Positions 34,935-42,061 of a stretch of DNA of 64,000 nt are shown piece by piece; within the stretch, counting starts at the first letter, position 1; each line of letters begins with the position of its first letter. Under the pieces are notes generated by a model. The model made no database searches and was not told where the DNA came from. It saw only the letters and a program-made list of their open reading frames with translations. The DNA comes from CBDCGS01 sp965216915 (lineage in GTDB: Bacteria; Pseudomonadota; Alphaproteobacteria; UBA828): the NCBI GenBank assembly GCA_965216915.1, contig CBDCGS010000005.1, forward strand, positions 248,001 through 312,000, given 5' to 3'. Position numbers and translations under genes: made by a program.

Positions 34935-35680
34935 CAGAACTCGACTTCGCCGGTGTGCTCCACGCCCTCGGTGAAGCCGAAATAGGCTTGGCGGATCTTC
35001 TCGCCATCGCTGAGCTCGCGCGCATTGCCCTCGAGCTGGATCTCTCCGCTCCGCAGCACATAGAGGCGGTCGGCCGCGTGCAGCGCGCGCTCCGAGCTTT
35101 GCTCGACGATGAGGAGCGTGAGCCCCCGCGATTGGCGCAGCTCCGTCAGCACCTCGTAGACCCGGTCGACCAAATTCGGCGCGAGCCCAAGCGAGGGCTC
35201 GTCGATCGTCATGATGCGCGGGTTGGTGAGGAGCGCGCGGCCGATCACCAGCATCTGCTGCTCGCCGCCCGAGAGCTTGCCGGCCGCGCCCCTGCGCCGC
35301 TCGGCCAGGATCGGGAAAAGCTCCAGCACACGCTGAAAATCCTTCTCGATCTGCCCGCGGTCCTTGCGGATGCGCGTGCCGAGCCTGAGGTTCTCCTCGA
35401 CGCTGAGCGTGGTAAAGACGTGGCGGCCCTCGGGCACCTGCGAGATGCCGAGGCGCGCGACGCTCTCCGGCTTGAATCCGGTGATCGGCTTGCCGTCGAA
35501 GATGACCTCCCCCTCGGTCGGCCTGAGCACGCCGGAAATCGTGAGCAGCGTGGTCGACTTGCCGGCGCCGTTGGGGCCGACGATGCACACGACCTCGCCC
35601 TCGTTGACGGTGACCGAAACACCGCGCACTGCCGGCACCCGTCCGTAGTGCACGCTGATATTCTCGACCGAAAGAAGCAT
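34934..35680 (-). CDS. livF: Branched-chain-type ABC transporter ATPase, LivF
   Basis: 248 residues. Walker A GPNGAGKST, QVPEGRHVFTTLSVEENL (LivF-specific Q-loop region), signature LSGGEQQMLVIGRAL, Walker B IMTIDEPSLGL and H-loop replacement VEQS, as is usual for LivF (VEQN). Supplies ATP hydrolysis with LivG. It starts 3 bases after the livG stop and overlaps livH by one base. Confidence 0.92.
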   Translation of the reverse strand: MLLSVENISVHYGRVPAVRGVSVTVNEGEVVCIVGPNGAGKSTTLLTISGVLRPTEGEVIFDGKPITGFKPESVARLGISQVPEGRHVFTTLSVEENLRLGTRIRKDRGQIEKDFQRVLELFPILAERRRGAAGKLSGGEQQMLVIGRALLTNPRIMTIDEPSLGLAPNLVDRVYEVLTELRQSRGLTLLIVEQSSERALHAADRLYVLRSGEIQLEGNARELSDGEKIRQAYFGFTEGVEHTGEVEF

Positions 35681-35683
35681 CTG

Positions 35684-36439
35684 CTAGCCGTGCCCCAGAT
35701 AGGCCTTGATCACGGCCTCGTCGGACTGGACCTCTTTCGGCGTTCCGCGCGCGATGGTCTTGCCGCTATCGAGCACGTGGATGCGCTCGCAAACGCCCAT
35801 GATCACCCGCATGTTGTGCTCGATCAGCAACACGCCGCAGCCGAAGCGTTGCGGGATCTCCCGCACCAGGTCCATGACGTCGTCGCATTCGAGATCCGAC
35901 ATGCCGGCCGCGGGTTCATCCAACAGCACGAAGGCCGGGCTCATCGCGAGCGCGCGGGCGATGCCGACGCGGCGTTCGTCGGTATAGGGCAGCACGCCGG
36001 CCGGCTGATCGGCCTGATCCGCGAGCCCCATCCATTCGAGAATTTCCATGGCTTGCGCATGGGCTTTGCGGCGCGAAAGGCCGAGGCTGACCGCCGCGAC
36101 CTCGACATTTTCGCTCACCGGCATGTCGCGAAACAGGCGGCCGGCCTGGAACGTACGCGCGACCCCGTGGCGGCGGATCCAATGGGGGGTGAGCTTGGAG
36201 ATCACGCGATCGCCAAGCATCACCTGGCCGCCGGCCGGGACCTGAAAGCCGGTCATCGCGTTGACGAGCGTGGTCTTGCCCGCGCCGTTGGGCCCGATCA
36301 GGCCCATGATTTCGCCTTTGTGCAGCGTCTCATCGACGCTGTCGACCGCGGTCAGGCCCTCGAAGCGCACCGTCACCTGTCGCGCCTCGAGCGTCAAACC
36401 GTCCGCGCCTCCGCTATGTGACTCGGCGCCTGGCGACAC
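35684..36439 (-). CDS. livG: Branched-chain-type ABC transporter ATPase, LivG, with unusual signature motif
   Basis: 251 residues from a GTG at 36439, chosen because GGAGGGAGG ends a few bases before it; the open frame extends to 36523 without conservation. Walker A GPNGAGKTT, Q-loop FQAGRLFRDMPVSENV, Walker B VLLDEPAAGMSD and H-loop LLIEHNMRV are intact. The ABC signature, normally LSYGQQR in LivG, reads LPYTDERRVGIARAL, so the SGG/YGQ core is replaced. This may be a subfamily feature rather than damage since everything else is intact. First gene of the minus-strand operon, divergent from the binding-protein gene. Confidence 0.87.
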   Translation of the reverse strand: MSPGAESHSGGADGLTLEARQVTVRFEGLTAVDSVDETLHKGEIMGLIGPNGAGKTTLVNAMTGFQVPAGGQVMLGDRVISKLTPHWIRRHGVARTFQAGRLFRDMPVSENVEVAAVSLGLSRRKAHAQAMEILEWMGLADQADQPAGVLPYTDERRVGIARALAMSPAFVLLDEPAAGMSDLECDDVMDLVREIPQRFGCGVLLIEHNMRVIMGVCERIHVLDSGKTIARGTPKEVQSDEAVIKAYLGHG

Positions 36440-36612
36440 TCGCCTCCCTCCGCTCCCACCGTTCTTGATCTTTGCCCCGCGACATAGGTCGTCGGGCCGC
36501 TCCCGACTCACGGGCGGTCGCAAGAATGCCGTTTGCTACTGAACGTCGTCTCGGAAATCAATGAAATTCCGACCGGACCGAGCCGCAACGGGCTTGCAAA
36601 TATCGAGCCGGC

Positions 36613-36666
36613 GTTGACAATGCGTGACGGACTTTACCCGCAAACGTCGCGGACGACGTTGTCAAC
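36613..36666. promoter_or_regulatory. Nested inverted repeats upstream of the Liv binding-protein gene
   Basis: GTTGACAA (36613-36620) and TTGTCAAC (36659-36666) are perfect 8-bp inverted repeats; between them AACGTCG (36543+100 = 36643-36649) and CGACGTT (36654-36660) form a second 7-bp inverted repeat with a 4-base loop. The first arm also contains a TTGACA -35-like hexamer, but no good -10 lies at the right distance. The block sits in the 242-base gap between divergent livG and the binding-protein gene, 16 bases before the ATG. It could be an operator pair for a nitrogen or amino-acid regulator, or a 5' leader hairpin. Confidence 0.45.
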
Positions 36667-36681
36667 AGGGAGGTTGGGTGA

Positions 36682-37899
36682 ATGAAGAAGTTTGTCTCAA
36701 TGGCGGCTGCCGGCGCCCTCGCGCTCGGTTTGGTTTCCGCCGCACCGGCGATGGCTGAGGATGACACCGTCGTCTTCGGCTTCGCGGCATCCTATTCCGG
36801 CTGGATGCAGGCCTATAGTGGCCCATCGACCAACGCGGCGCTGATCGCCATCGACGACTGGAATGCCAAGGGCGGCCTCCTCGGCAAGAAGATCGTGCCG
36901 GTCTTCGCCGACGCCAAGACCGACCGAGCGGAAGGCGCTAAAGCGGGCATCTCGGTGCTCAACCAAGGCGCCCAGGCGATGGCCGTGGACTGCGACTATG
37001 ACTTCGGCTCACCGGCCGCGCTGCAGGCGCAGAACGCCGGCATCATCTCGATCTTCCTGTGCGCCGAGAGCGTCTTGGCGGGCATTCAGGGCATCGGCAA
37101 ATATGCCTTCTCAAGCTCCGTTCTCGCGGCCGTGCAGGGCGCGACGATCGCCGAGTGGGGCTTCAAGAAAAAGGGCTGGAAGACGGCCTACATCCTGCTC
37201 GACGACATCATCGAGTACAACAAGGGCATCTGCTACGGCTTCGATTGGATGTGGCGTGAAGTGCTCGGCGGCGAGATCGTCGGCCACGACGTCTATCAGA
37301 ACACCGATCCGAGCATCCAGGCCCAGGTCGACCGCATCCGCGCGCTTCCGGCCGAGCCCGATATCATCATCAACTGCTCGTACATCCCGGGTGGCGCGAG
37401 CGCGCTCAAGCAGATTCGCGCAGCCGGCATCAACTCCGCGATCGGCGGCGGCAGCTCCATGACCGGCACCTATTGGCAGGATTCGGTGCCGGGTCTTTCG
37501 GGCCACTTCGTGCCCGAGCAGGCCTCGATCTACGGCGACGACCCACGCCCGGCGGTGCAGGAGTTCCTCAAGAAATACGAGGCGAAGTTCGGTGAGCCCG
37601 TGAACAACCAATATGCCTTCCCGGGCTATGTGGTGTTCGAGATGTGGGCGAAGGCGGTCGAGCAAGCCGGCACCTTCGACACCGAGGCGGTGGTCGCACA
37701 GCTCGAGACCTGGCGTGAGGAGCCCGTGCTCGTCGGCACACGCACCTTCACCGATCAGCTGCACCACCAGAACTTCGCGCCATATCTGATCATCGAGACC
37801 ACCGGCAATCAGCCGAAGACGGTTGATAACTGGACGATCTCAGAGCCGGTGCCGTTCGACGTGCTGTTCGGCAAGCGCTACGAGTACATCGCGCGCTAA
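36682..37899 (+). CDS. Branched-chain-type ABC transporter substrate-binding protein
   Basis: 405 residues with a signal peptide ending APAMA-ED near residue 25. The periplasmic-binding-protein type I fold shows FGFAASYSGWMQAYSG, DWNAKGGLLGKKI and KTDRAEGAKAG. Ribosome site GGGAGG precedes the ATG. Transcribed divergently from the livG-F-H-M operon and closed by its own terminator. Ligand cannot be told; nearby amide-degrading genes and speDE make amides, urea-like or amino compounds reasonable candidates by context only. Confidence 0.9.
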   Translation: MKKFVSMAAAGALALGLVSAAPAMAEDDTVVFGFAASYSGWMQAYSGPSTNAALIAIDDWNAKGGLLGKKIVPVFADAKTDRAEGAKAGISVLNQGAQAMAVDCDYDFGSPAALQAQNAGIISIFLCAESVLAGIQGIGKYAFSSSVLAAVQGATIAEWGFKKKGWKTAYILLDDIIEYNKGICYGFDWMWREVLGGEIVGHDVYQNTDPSIQAQVDRIRALPAEPDIIINCSYIPGGASALKQIRAAGINSAIGGGSSMTGTYWQDSVPGLSGHFVPEQASIYGDDPRPAVQEFLKKYEAKFGEPVNNQYAFPGYVVFEMWAKAVEQAGTFDTEAVVAQLETWREEPVLVGTRTFTDQLHHQNFAPYLIIETTGNQPKTVDNWTISEPVPFDVLFGKRYEYIAR

Positions 37900-37924
37900 G
37901 CGAACGATCCGACCCGTTACCCAA

Positions 37925-37956
37925 AGCCCCGCGCGGGGAACCGCGCGGGGCTTTTT
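37925..37956 (+). terminator. Rho-independent terminator after the Liv binding-protein gene
   Basis: A perfect 12-bp stem (AGCCCCGCGCGG and its complement) closed by a GGAA tetraloop and followed by TTTTT, 25 bases after the stop codon. Textbook intrinsic terminator; the opposite strand has a weaker A/T flank (AAAG), so it may work for the convergent WD40 gene only poorly. Confidence 0.92.
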
Positions 37957-38023
37957 CTGCGCGCCAAAGGCCGGTGCGGCGCCCGGGTCGATGACCTCAT
38001 GCCCGTGCCAAATGCGCGTGCCG

Positions 38024-40681
38024 CTACGACCGACCGCCGCCGCTCCCGGTGAGCCGCCCGAACATCTGGACGAACTGCTGGCCGGCGCCGCCGCTCGTCT
38101 GCGGCCGGCGGCCGAAATCCACGCCGTCGGGCGAGAGCGCCTCGGCAAACCGGGCGAACTCCTCTGTCGTGCGGGGCCGCTTCACATGATCGGTGAGCTC
38201 GATCGCGTCAGCGCGCGCGAGATAGAACGCCGCGAGCTTCCGGTTGAAGCGGTAGTTGCTCAGGAAGATCTGCACGAGGAACAAGACGAGCACGACGAGC
38301 CCGACGCGCGTCATCTGCGTGGACATGAAGCCGCTCGTCCAATCGCTCTCGCCGTCGCCCTCCGCGCCGGTTTTTTTCGGATCGTCCTCTCCACCGGGCG
38401 GCGCAACACCGCCGAGCGCTTGGATCTTGTCGTCCGCGGCGGCCCATTGCCGCGCGATATCGGCGAGGCTGGCGCGGAGTGTGCCGAGCGCCGTGGCGCG
38501 GTTCTGCGGGCCAATCGCCTCGACCAGCGCGTTCAGCGCATCGGAAAACTTTTTGTCCGACGACAACACCAGCCGCTCCATCTCGACTAAGCGCACGGCA
38601 CGGCCACCGCCGAGCGCCAACAGACCGGCAACGGGCGCCCCCGAGATCTCGGTCACGCTGTCGCCGACAACCAAGGGATCTTGAAGCAGACGCCCGTCGC
38701 GGTCCCAAAAACGCACGGTCCCATCTACACCACCCGATGCGATCCGCTCGCCGTCTGACGATACGGACACGGACGTGACCTCGTCCTCATGTCCACGCAG
38801 GGGATGCTTGCCGAGCAGGTCGCCATCGCGGTTCCAAAGACGGACCGTCCCGTCCAAACCACCCGACGCGATAGTTGCACCATCCGACGACACAGACACG
38901 GAAAGGACCGCGCCCACGTGCCCGGTTAGGGGCTCGCCGAGCGGGTCGCCATCACGGCGCCAAAGACGCACCGTCCCGTCCAACCCCCCCGATGCAATCG
39001 TCTCACCGTCCGACGACACGGACACGGAAAAGACCGGGCCCTCGTGCCCCCGTAGGGGTTCACCGAGTGGGCGACCGTCGCGACTCCAAAGACGCAACGC
39101 CGCGTCTTCACCACCCGAGGCGATCGTCTCACCGTCTGACGACACGGACACGGAATAAACCCGGCCCTTGTGGCCCCCTAGAGGTTCACCAAGCGGGCGG
39201 CCATCGCGACCCCAAAACCGCACGGTCCCGTCAGATCCACCCGACGCGATCGTCCCACCGTCCGACGACATAGAGACGGATTCGACCCGACCCTCATGTC
39301 CTCTTTGGGGCGCACCGAGCGGGAAGCCATCACGGTCCCAAAGGCGCACCGTCCCGTCATCACCACCCGAGGCGATCGTACCGCCGTCCGACGACACGGC
39401 CACGGACTGGACCAAATCTCGGTGTCCGATGAGGGGCGCGCCGAGCGGCCGGCCATCACGGTCCCAAAGGCGTACCGTCCCGTCCATACCACCCGACACG
39501 ATCGTCTCACCGTCTGACGACACGGACACCGACCGGACCTGGCCCCCGTGCCCGGTCAAAGGTTCGCCAAGCGGCCGGCCATCGCGTCCCCAGAGTCGCA
39601 TCGTGCCGTCCAAACCACCCGACGCAATCGTCTCACCGTCAGCCGACATGGACACGGCCCAGACCCGGCCCTCGTGCCCGGTTAGGGGCGCGCCGCGCGG
39701 GCGACCGTCTGGGTCCCAAAGGCGCACCGTCCCGTCGGCTCCACCGGACACGATGGTCCCACCGTCTGACGATATGGACACGGACCAGACCGCGCCCGCG
39801 TGCCCCACGAGGGGCTCGTCACGCGCGCGGCCATCGCGGTTCCAAAAGCGTATGGTCCCGTCTTCACCAGCCGATGCGATCATCCTACCGTCCGATGACA
39901 CGAACACCGAATAGATCGGGCCTTTGTGTCCGGATAGGGGTGCGCCGAGCGCGCGACCGTCGCGGCCCCAAAGACGCACCGTTCCGTCTTCACCACCCGA
40001 CGCGATCGTCTCTCCGTCAGCCGACACGAACACCGTCGAGACCCAGCCCTCGTGTCCCCGCAAGGGCTCGCCGAGCGGGCGGCCATCGCGGCCCCAAAGA
40101 CGCACCGTTCCGTCTTCACCACCCGACGCGATCATCCCTCCGTCCGCCGACACAAACACGGACCAGACCCTGCCCTCGTGCCCCACGAGGGGCTCGCCGA
40201 TCACGCGCCCATCGCGATCCCAGAGGCGCACCGTCCCGTCATCACCACCCGACGCGATCGTCCCACCGTCTGACGACACGGACACCCACAAGACCGCGCC
40301 GCCGTAACTAAAACCGACGGGTCGATCGGACAGCGTCCACACCGCGAGTGCGTGCGGAGGCGCGATGAGGTCCGCGACCTGGGCCTCGAGGTCGCGCTGG
40401 GTACCCCGATGCACTTCTTGCTGTGCGGCCTGTCGCTCTTGCGCCAACCGCGTTTCCTGGGTTTCGAACCAATCGGCCGAGAACCAATAGATGGCGCCGC
40501 CGCCGAGCACCGCGAGCACGGTCAACAGCAGAAACAGGCGGGCGGCAAAGCCCGCGCGCCAGGCCAGGTCCACGTAGCGCGTGACCACGTCGGTCGATCG
40601 GCGCGAGCGCCCCATCAAGAACCAGTAGAAGCGATGGGCGAGCGGGGCTCGTTGCCCCGCGCCATCCTGGTGATCGGCCAT
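38024..40681 (-). CDS. Membrane-anchored WD40 protein with 13 clear repeats (double beta-propeller)
   Basis: 885 residues from the ATG at 40681 (GGAGGGGAGG upstream; a 12-residue longer start lacks this). N-terminal membrane span ~47-67, a charged coiled-coil-like stretch ~72-105, then 13 WD40 repeats from 129 to 675, each 42 residues except one of 43, with the core SVSSDGETIASGG.DGTVRLW. A degenerate 14th unit (676-712) would complete two seven-bladed propellers. A second span lies at ~790-809, followed by ~75 cytoplasmic residues I do not recognise (NRKLAAFYLARADAIEL). With both ends inside, the propellers would face the periplasm. No enzyme domain. Downstream of the cyclase gene on the same strand with a 199-base gap. 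Confidence 0.88.
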   Translation of the reverse strand: MADHQDGAGQRAPLAHRFYWFLMGRSRRSTDVVTRYVDLAWRAGFAARLFLLLTVLAVLGGGAIYWFSADWFETQETRLAQERQAAQQEVHRGTQRDLEAQVADLIAPPHALAVWTLSDRPVGFSYGGAVLWVSVSSDGGTIASGGDDGTVRLWDRDGRVIGEPLVGHEGRVWSVFVSADGGMIASGGEDGTVRLWGRDGRPLGEPLRGHEGWVSTVFVSADGETIASGGEDGTVRLWGRDGRALGAPLSGHKGPIYSVFVSSDGRMIASAGEDGTIRFWNRDGRARDEPLVGHAGAVWSVSISSDGGTIVSGGADGTVRLWDPDGRPRGAPLTGHEGRVWAVSMSADGETIASGGLDGTMRLWGRDGRPLGEPLTGHGGQVRSVSVSSDGETIVSGGMDGTVRLWDRDGRPLGAPLIGHRDLVQSVAVSSDGGTIASGGDDGTVRLWDRDGFPLGAPQRGHEGRVESVSMSSDGGTIASGGSDGTVRFWGRDGRPLGEPLGGHKGRVYSVSVSSDGETIASGGEDAALRLWSRDGRPLGEPLRGHEGPVFSVSVSSDGETIASGGLDGTVRLWRRDGDPLGEPLTGHVGAVLSVSVSSDGATIASGGLDGTVRLWNRDGDLLGKHPLRGHEDEVTSVSVSSDGERIASGGVDGTVRFWDRDGRLLQDPLVVGDSVTEISGAPVAGLLALGGGRAVRLVEMERLVLSSDKKFSDALNALVEAIGPQNRATALGTLRASLADIARQWAAADDKIQALGGVAPPGGEDDPKKTGAEGDGESDWTSGFMSTQMTRVGLVVLVLFLVQIFLSNYRFNRKLAAFYLARADAIELTDHVKRPRTTEEFARFAEALSPDGVDFGRRPQTSGGAGQQFVQMFGRLTGSGGGRS
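38657..40297 (-). repeat. Thirteen tandem ~126-bp coding repeats (WD40 units)
   Basis: The part of the WD40 gene encoding residues 129-675 is built of 13 units of 126 bp (one of 129). Units share long near-identical DNA, for example the CGCACCGTCCCGTC and CACCCGACGCGATCGTC blocks seen on the plus strand in most units. This level of DNA identity, beyond what protein conservation needs, suggests recent amplification or gene conversion. Confidence 0.9.
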
Positions 40682-40880
40682 CGGCGCGCCTCCCCTCCGC
40701 GCGCGATGATGCCACATTTTGCAGGCGGCCTAATACAATGTGGTGAGTCGAGGAGGGGCTTATCGGCAGCCTGGTCGCCCGGTCGTCCTTGGACGCCCTC
40801 GATCACTTCCGCCGCCGGCCACGGGCTCCGCGGAAACTAAGCGCGAACGACCCGTGCCGTTATCCTAAGCCCCGCACCGC

Positions 40881-42008
40881 CTAAGCCAAATCGCGCCAGG
40901 TCCACACGCCGACCGGCGTGGTCCGCCCCCGCACTGGCCTGACGCCCGCATCGACGAGGCGCTTGCAGTGCGTGTTTCCAGCGGGAACCCTATCGACGAG
41001 CTCCTGGCTCACGACAAGCGAGGCGTCAAGGGAGCGCGACATGGCCTGAAGGCGGCTCGCGATATTCACGGTGTCTCCGACGACAGTGAAGGCCAGCGAG
41101 CGGGCGCTTCCGATATCGCCAAACACGGCCGGGCCGCGGTGCAAGCCGATGCCGATGCGAACCGGAGAGCGGTCCTCGATGACACGTTTCCGATTCCACC
41201 GCCCGAGCTCCTCGAACATGCCGAATGCGCAAGCGAGCGCATTCGCGGCATCGTTTCGCGTGATCTCGGGCACGCCGAAAGTCGCCATCAACGCGTCGCC
41301 CGCGAACTTCTCGACCGCACCCCCGTGCGCAAACACCACCGCCTCCATGCGGCGGTAGTAGGATTGCAGCAGCTTGATCACCTGTTCGGGGGTGAACGTT
41401 TCCGCGAGGCTCGTGAAGCCGACGATATCCGCGAACAAGACCGCCACATCTTGCTGACGGACTTGGCGCAGGGGCTCCGCTTTGTTCGCGAGCAAGTCCA
41501 CGGTCTTCGGTGAAAAGTAGCGCGCCAGGTTGGCGCGTCTGCGATCTGCCTCGCTTGCGGCCGTGAGTGCCTCGACGGCGCGGTGCTCGGCGTCCACGCG
41601 CCGCGTCACGTCCCGCTGAACCGAAACGTAGTGCGTGACCATGCCGGCGTGATCGCCGAGCGGGGTGATCGACCACTCCATCACGAAGCGTGTGCCGTCC
41701 CGCCGGTAGTTGAAGGTGAGCCCCTCCCACGTGTCACCTCGGCCCAGCACCTCGCGCATGTTGTTGAACACGGATTTATCGGTGTCCGGCCCCTGAAGCA
41801 CACGCGGCGACCGGCCGACGATGTCAGACGCGGGCCAGCCGGTCATGCGCTCGAAAGCCGGGTTGACGTAGACGATCGTCGGCCCGGGCGGCTCCAGAGA
41901 TGCATCGGTGATCAGGATGCTCTCCGCTGCTGCTTCGATCACCGCGCGCGGATCGATGTCCGGCGGGAGGCCGGCTGAATCCGGGCGGTGGACGTTTCGC
42001 TCGCTCAT
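40881..42008 (-). CDS. PAS (LOV-like) domain adenylyl cyclase, class IIIb
   Basis: 375 residues from the ATG at 42008. Residues ~20-140 form a PAS domain close to LOV (NPAFERMTGW, GRSPRVLQGPDTD), but the photoactive Cys of GRNCRFLQG is Pro68, so it cannot form the flavin-cysteinyl bond. A helical linker (140-185) leads to a class III cyclase: metal Asp194 (FADIVGFT) and Asp238 (KFAGDALMATFG), adenine-selecting Lys234 with Thr308 in place of Asp, and transition-state Asn315/Arg319 (GDTVNIASRL). Lys/Thr marks class IIIb, the bicarbonate-responsive group that includes soluble adenylyl cyclase. All catalytic residues are intact, so cAMP production is expected. Cytoplasmic. Head-to-head with the TPR-CHAT gene. 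Confidence 0.9.
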   Translation of the reverse strand: MSERNVHRPDSAGLPPDIDPRAVIEAAAESILITDASLEPPGPTIVYVNPAFERMTGWPASDIVGRSPRVLQGPDTDKSVFNNMREVLGRGDTWEGLTFNYRRDGTRFVMEWSITPLGDHAGMVTHYVSVQRDVTRRVDAEHRAVEALTAASEADRRRANLARYFSPKTVDLLANKAEPLRQVRQQDVAVLFADIVGFTSLAETFTPEQVIKLLQSYYRRMEAVVFAHGGAVEKFAGDALMATFGVPEITRNDAANALACAFGMFEELGRWNRKRVIEDRSPVRIGIGLHRGPAVFGDIGSARSLAFTVVGDTVNIASRLQAMSRSLDASLVVSQELVDRVPAGNTHCKRLVDAGVRPVRGRTTPVGVWTWRDLA

Positions 42009-42061
42009 GCGCGCCTCGATAGCCAGGCGGTTGCTTCCTGGAACCGGGATAAGATGTGGCG
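42009..42061. promoter_or_regulatory. 53-base head-to-head intergenic region of cyclase and TPR-CHAT genes
   Basis: Only 53 bases separate the two divergent start codons, so the core promoters must overlap each other or lie inside the opposite coding region. No clear -35/-10 pair can be picked by eye. The cyclase start has a weak GAGG ribosome site; the TPR-CHAT start is preceded by GGGATAAG. The arrangement implies joint control of both genes. Confidence 0.4.

Noticed and set aside
34017..35588. 523-codon minus-strand frame covering livH and part of livF
   Set aside because: The upstream part overlaps livF in another frame; livH proper starts at 34934.
38657..40297. Regular DNA repeats as a CRISPR array
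   Set aside because: They are ~126-bp in-frame coding units of WD40 repeats with no spacer structure.
40881..42008. Light-sensing LOV cyclase
   Set aside because: The photoactive Cys is replaced by Pro, so the normal LOV photochemistry is not possible.
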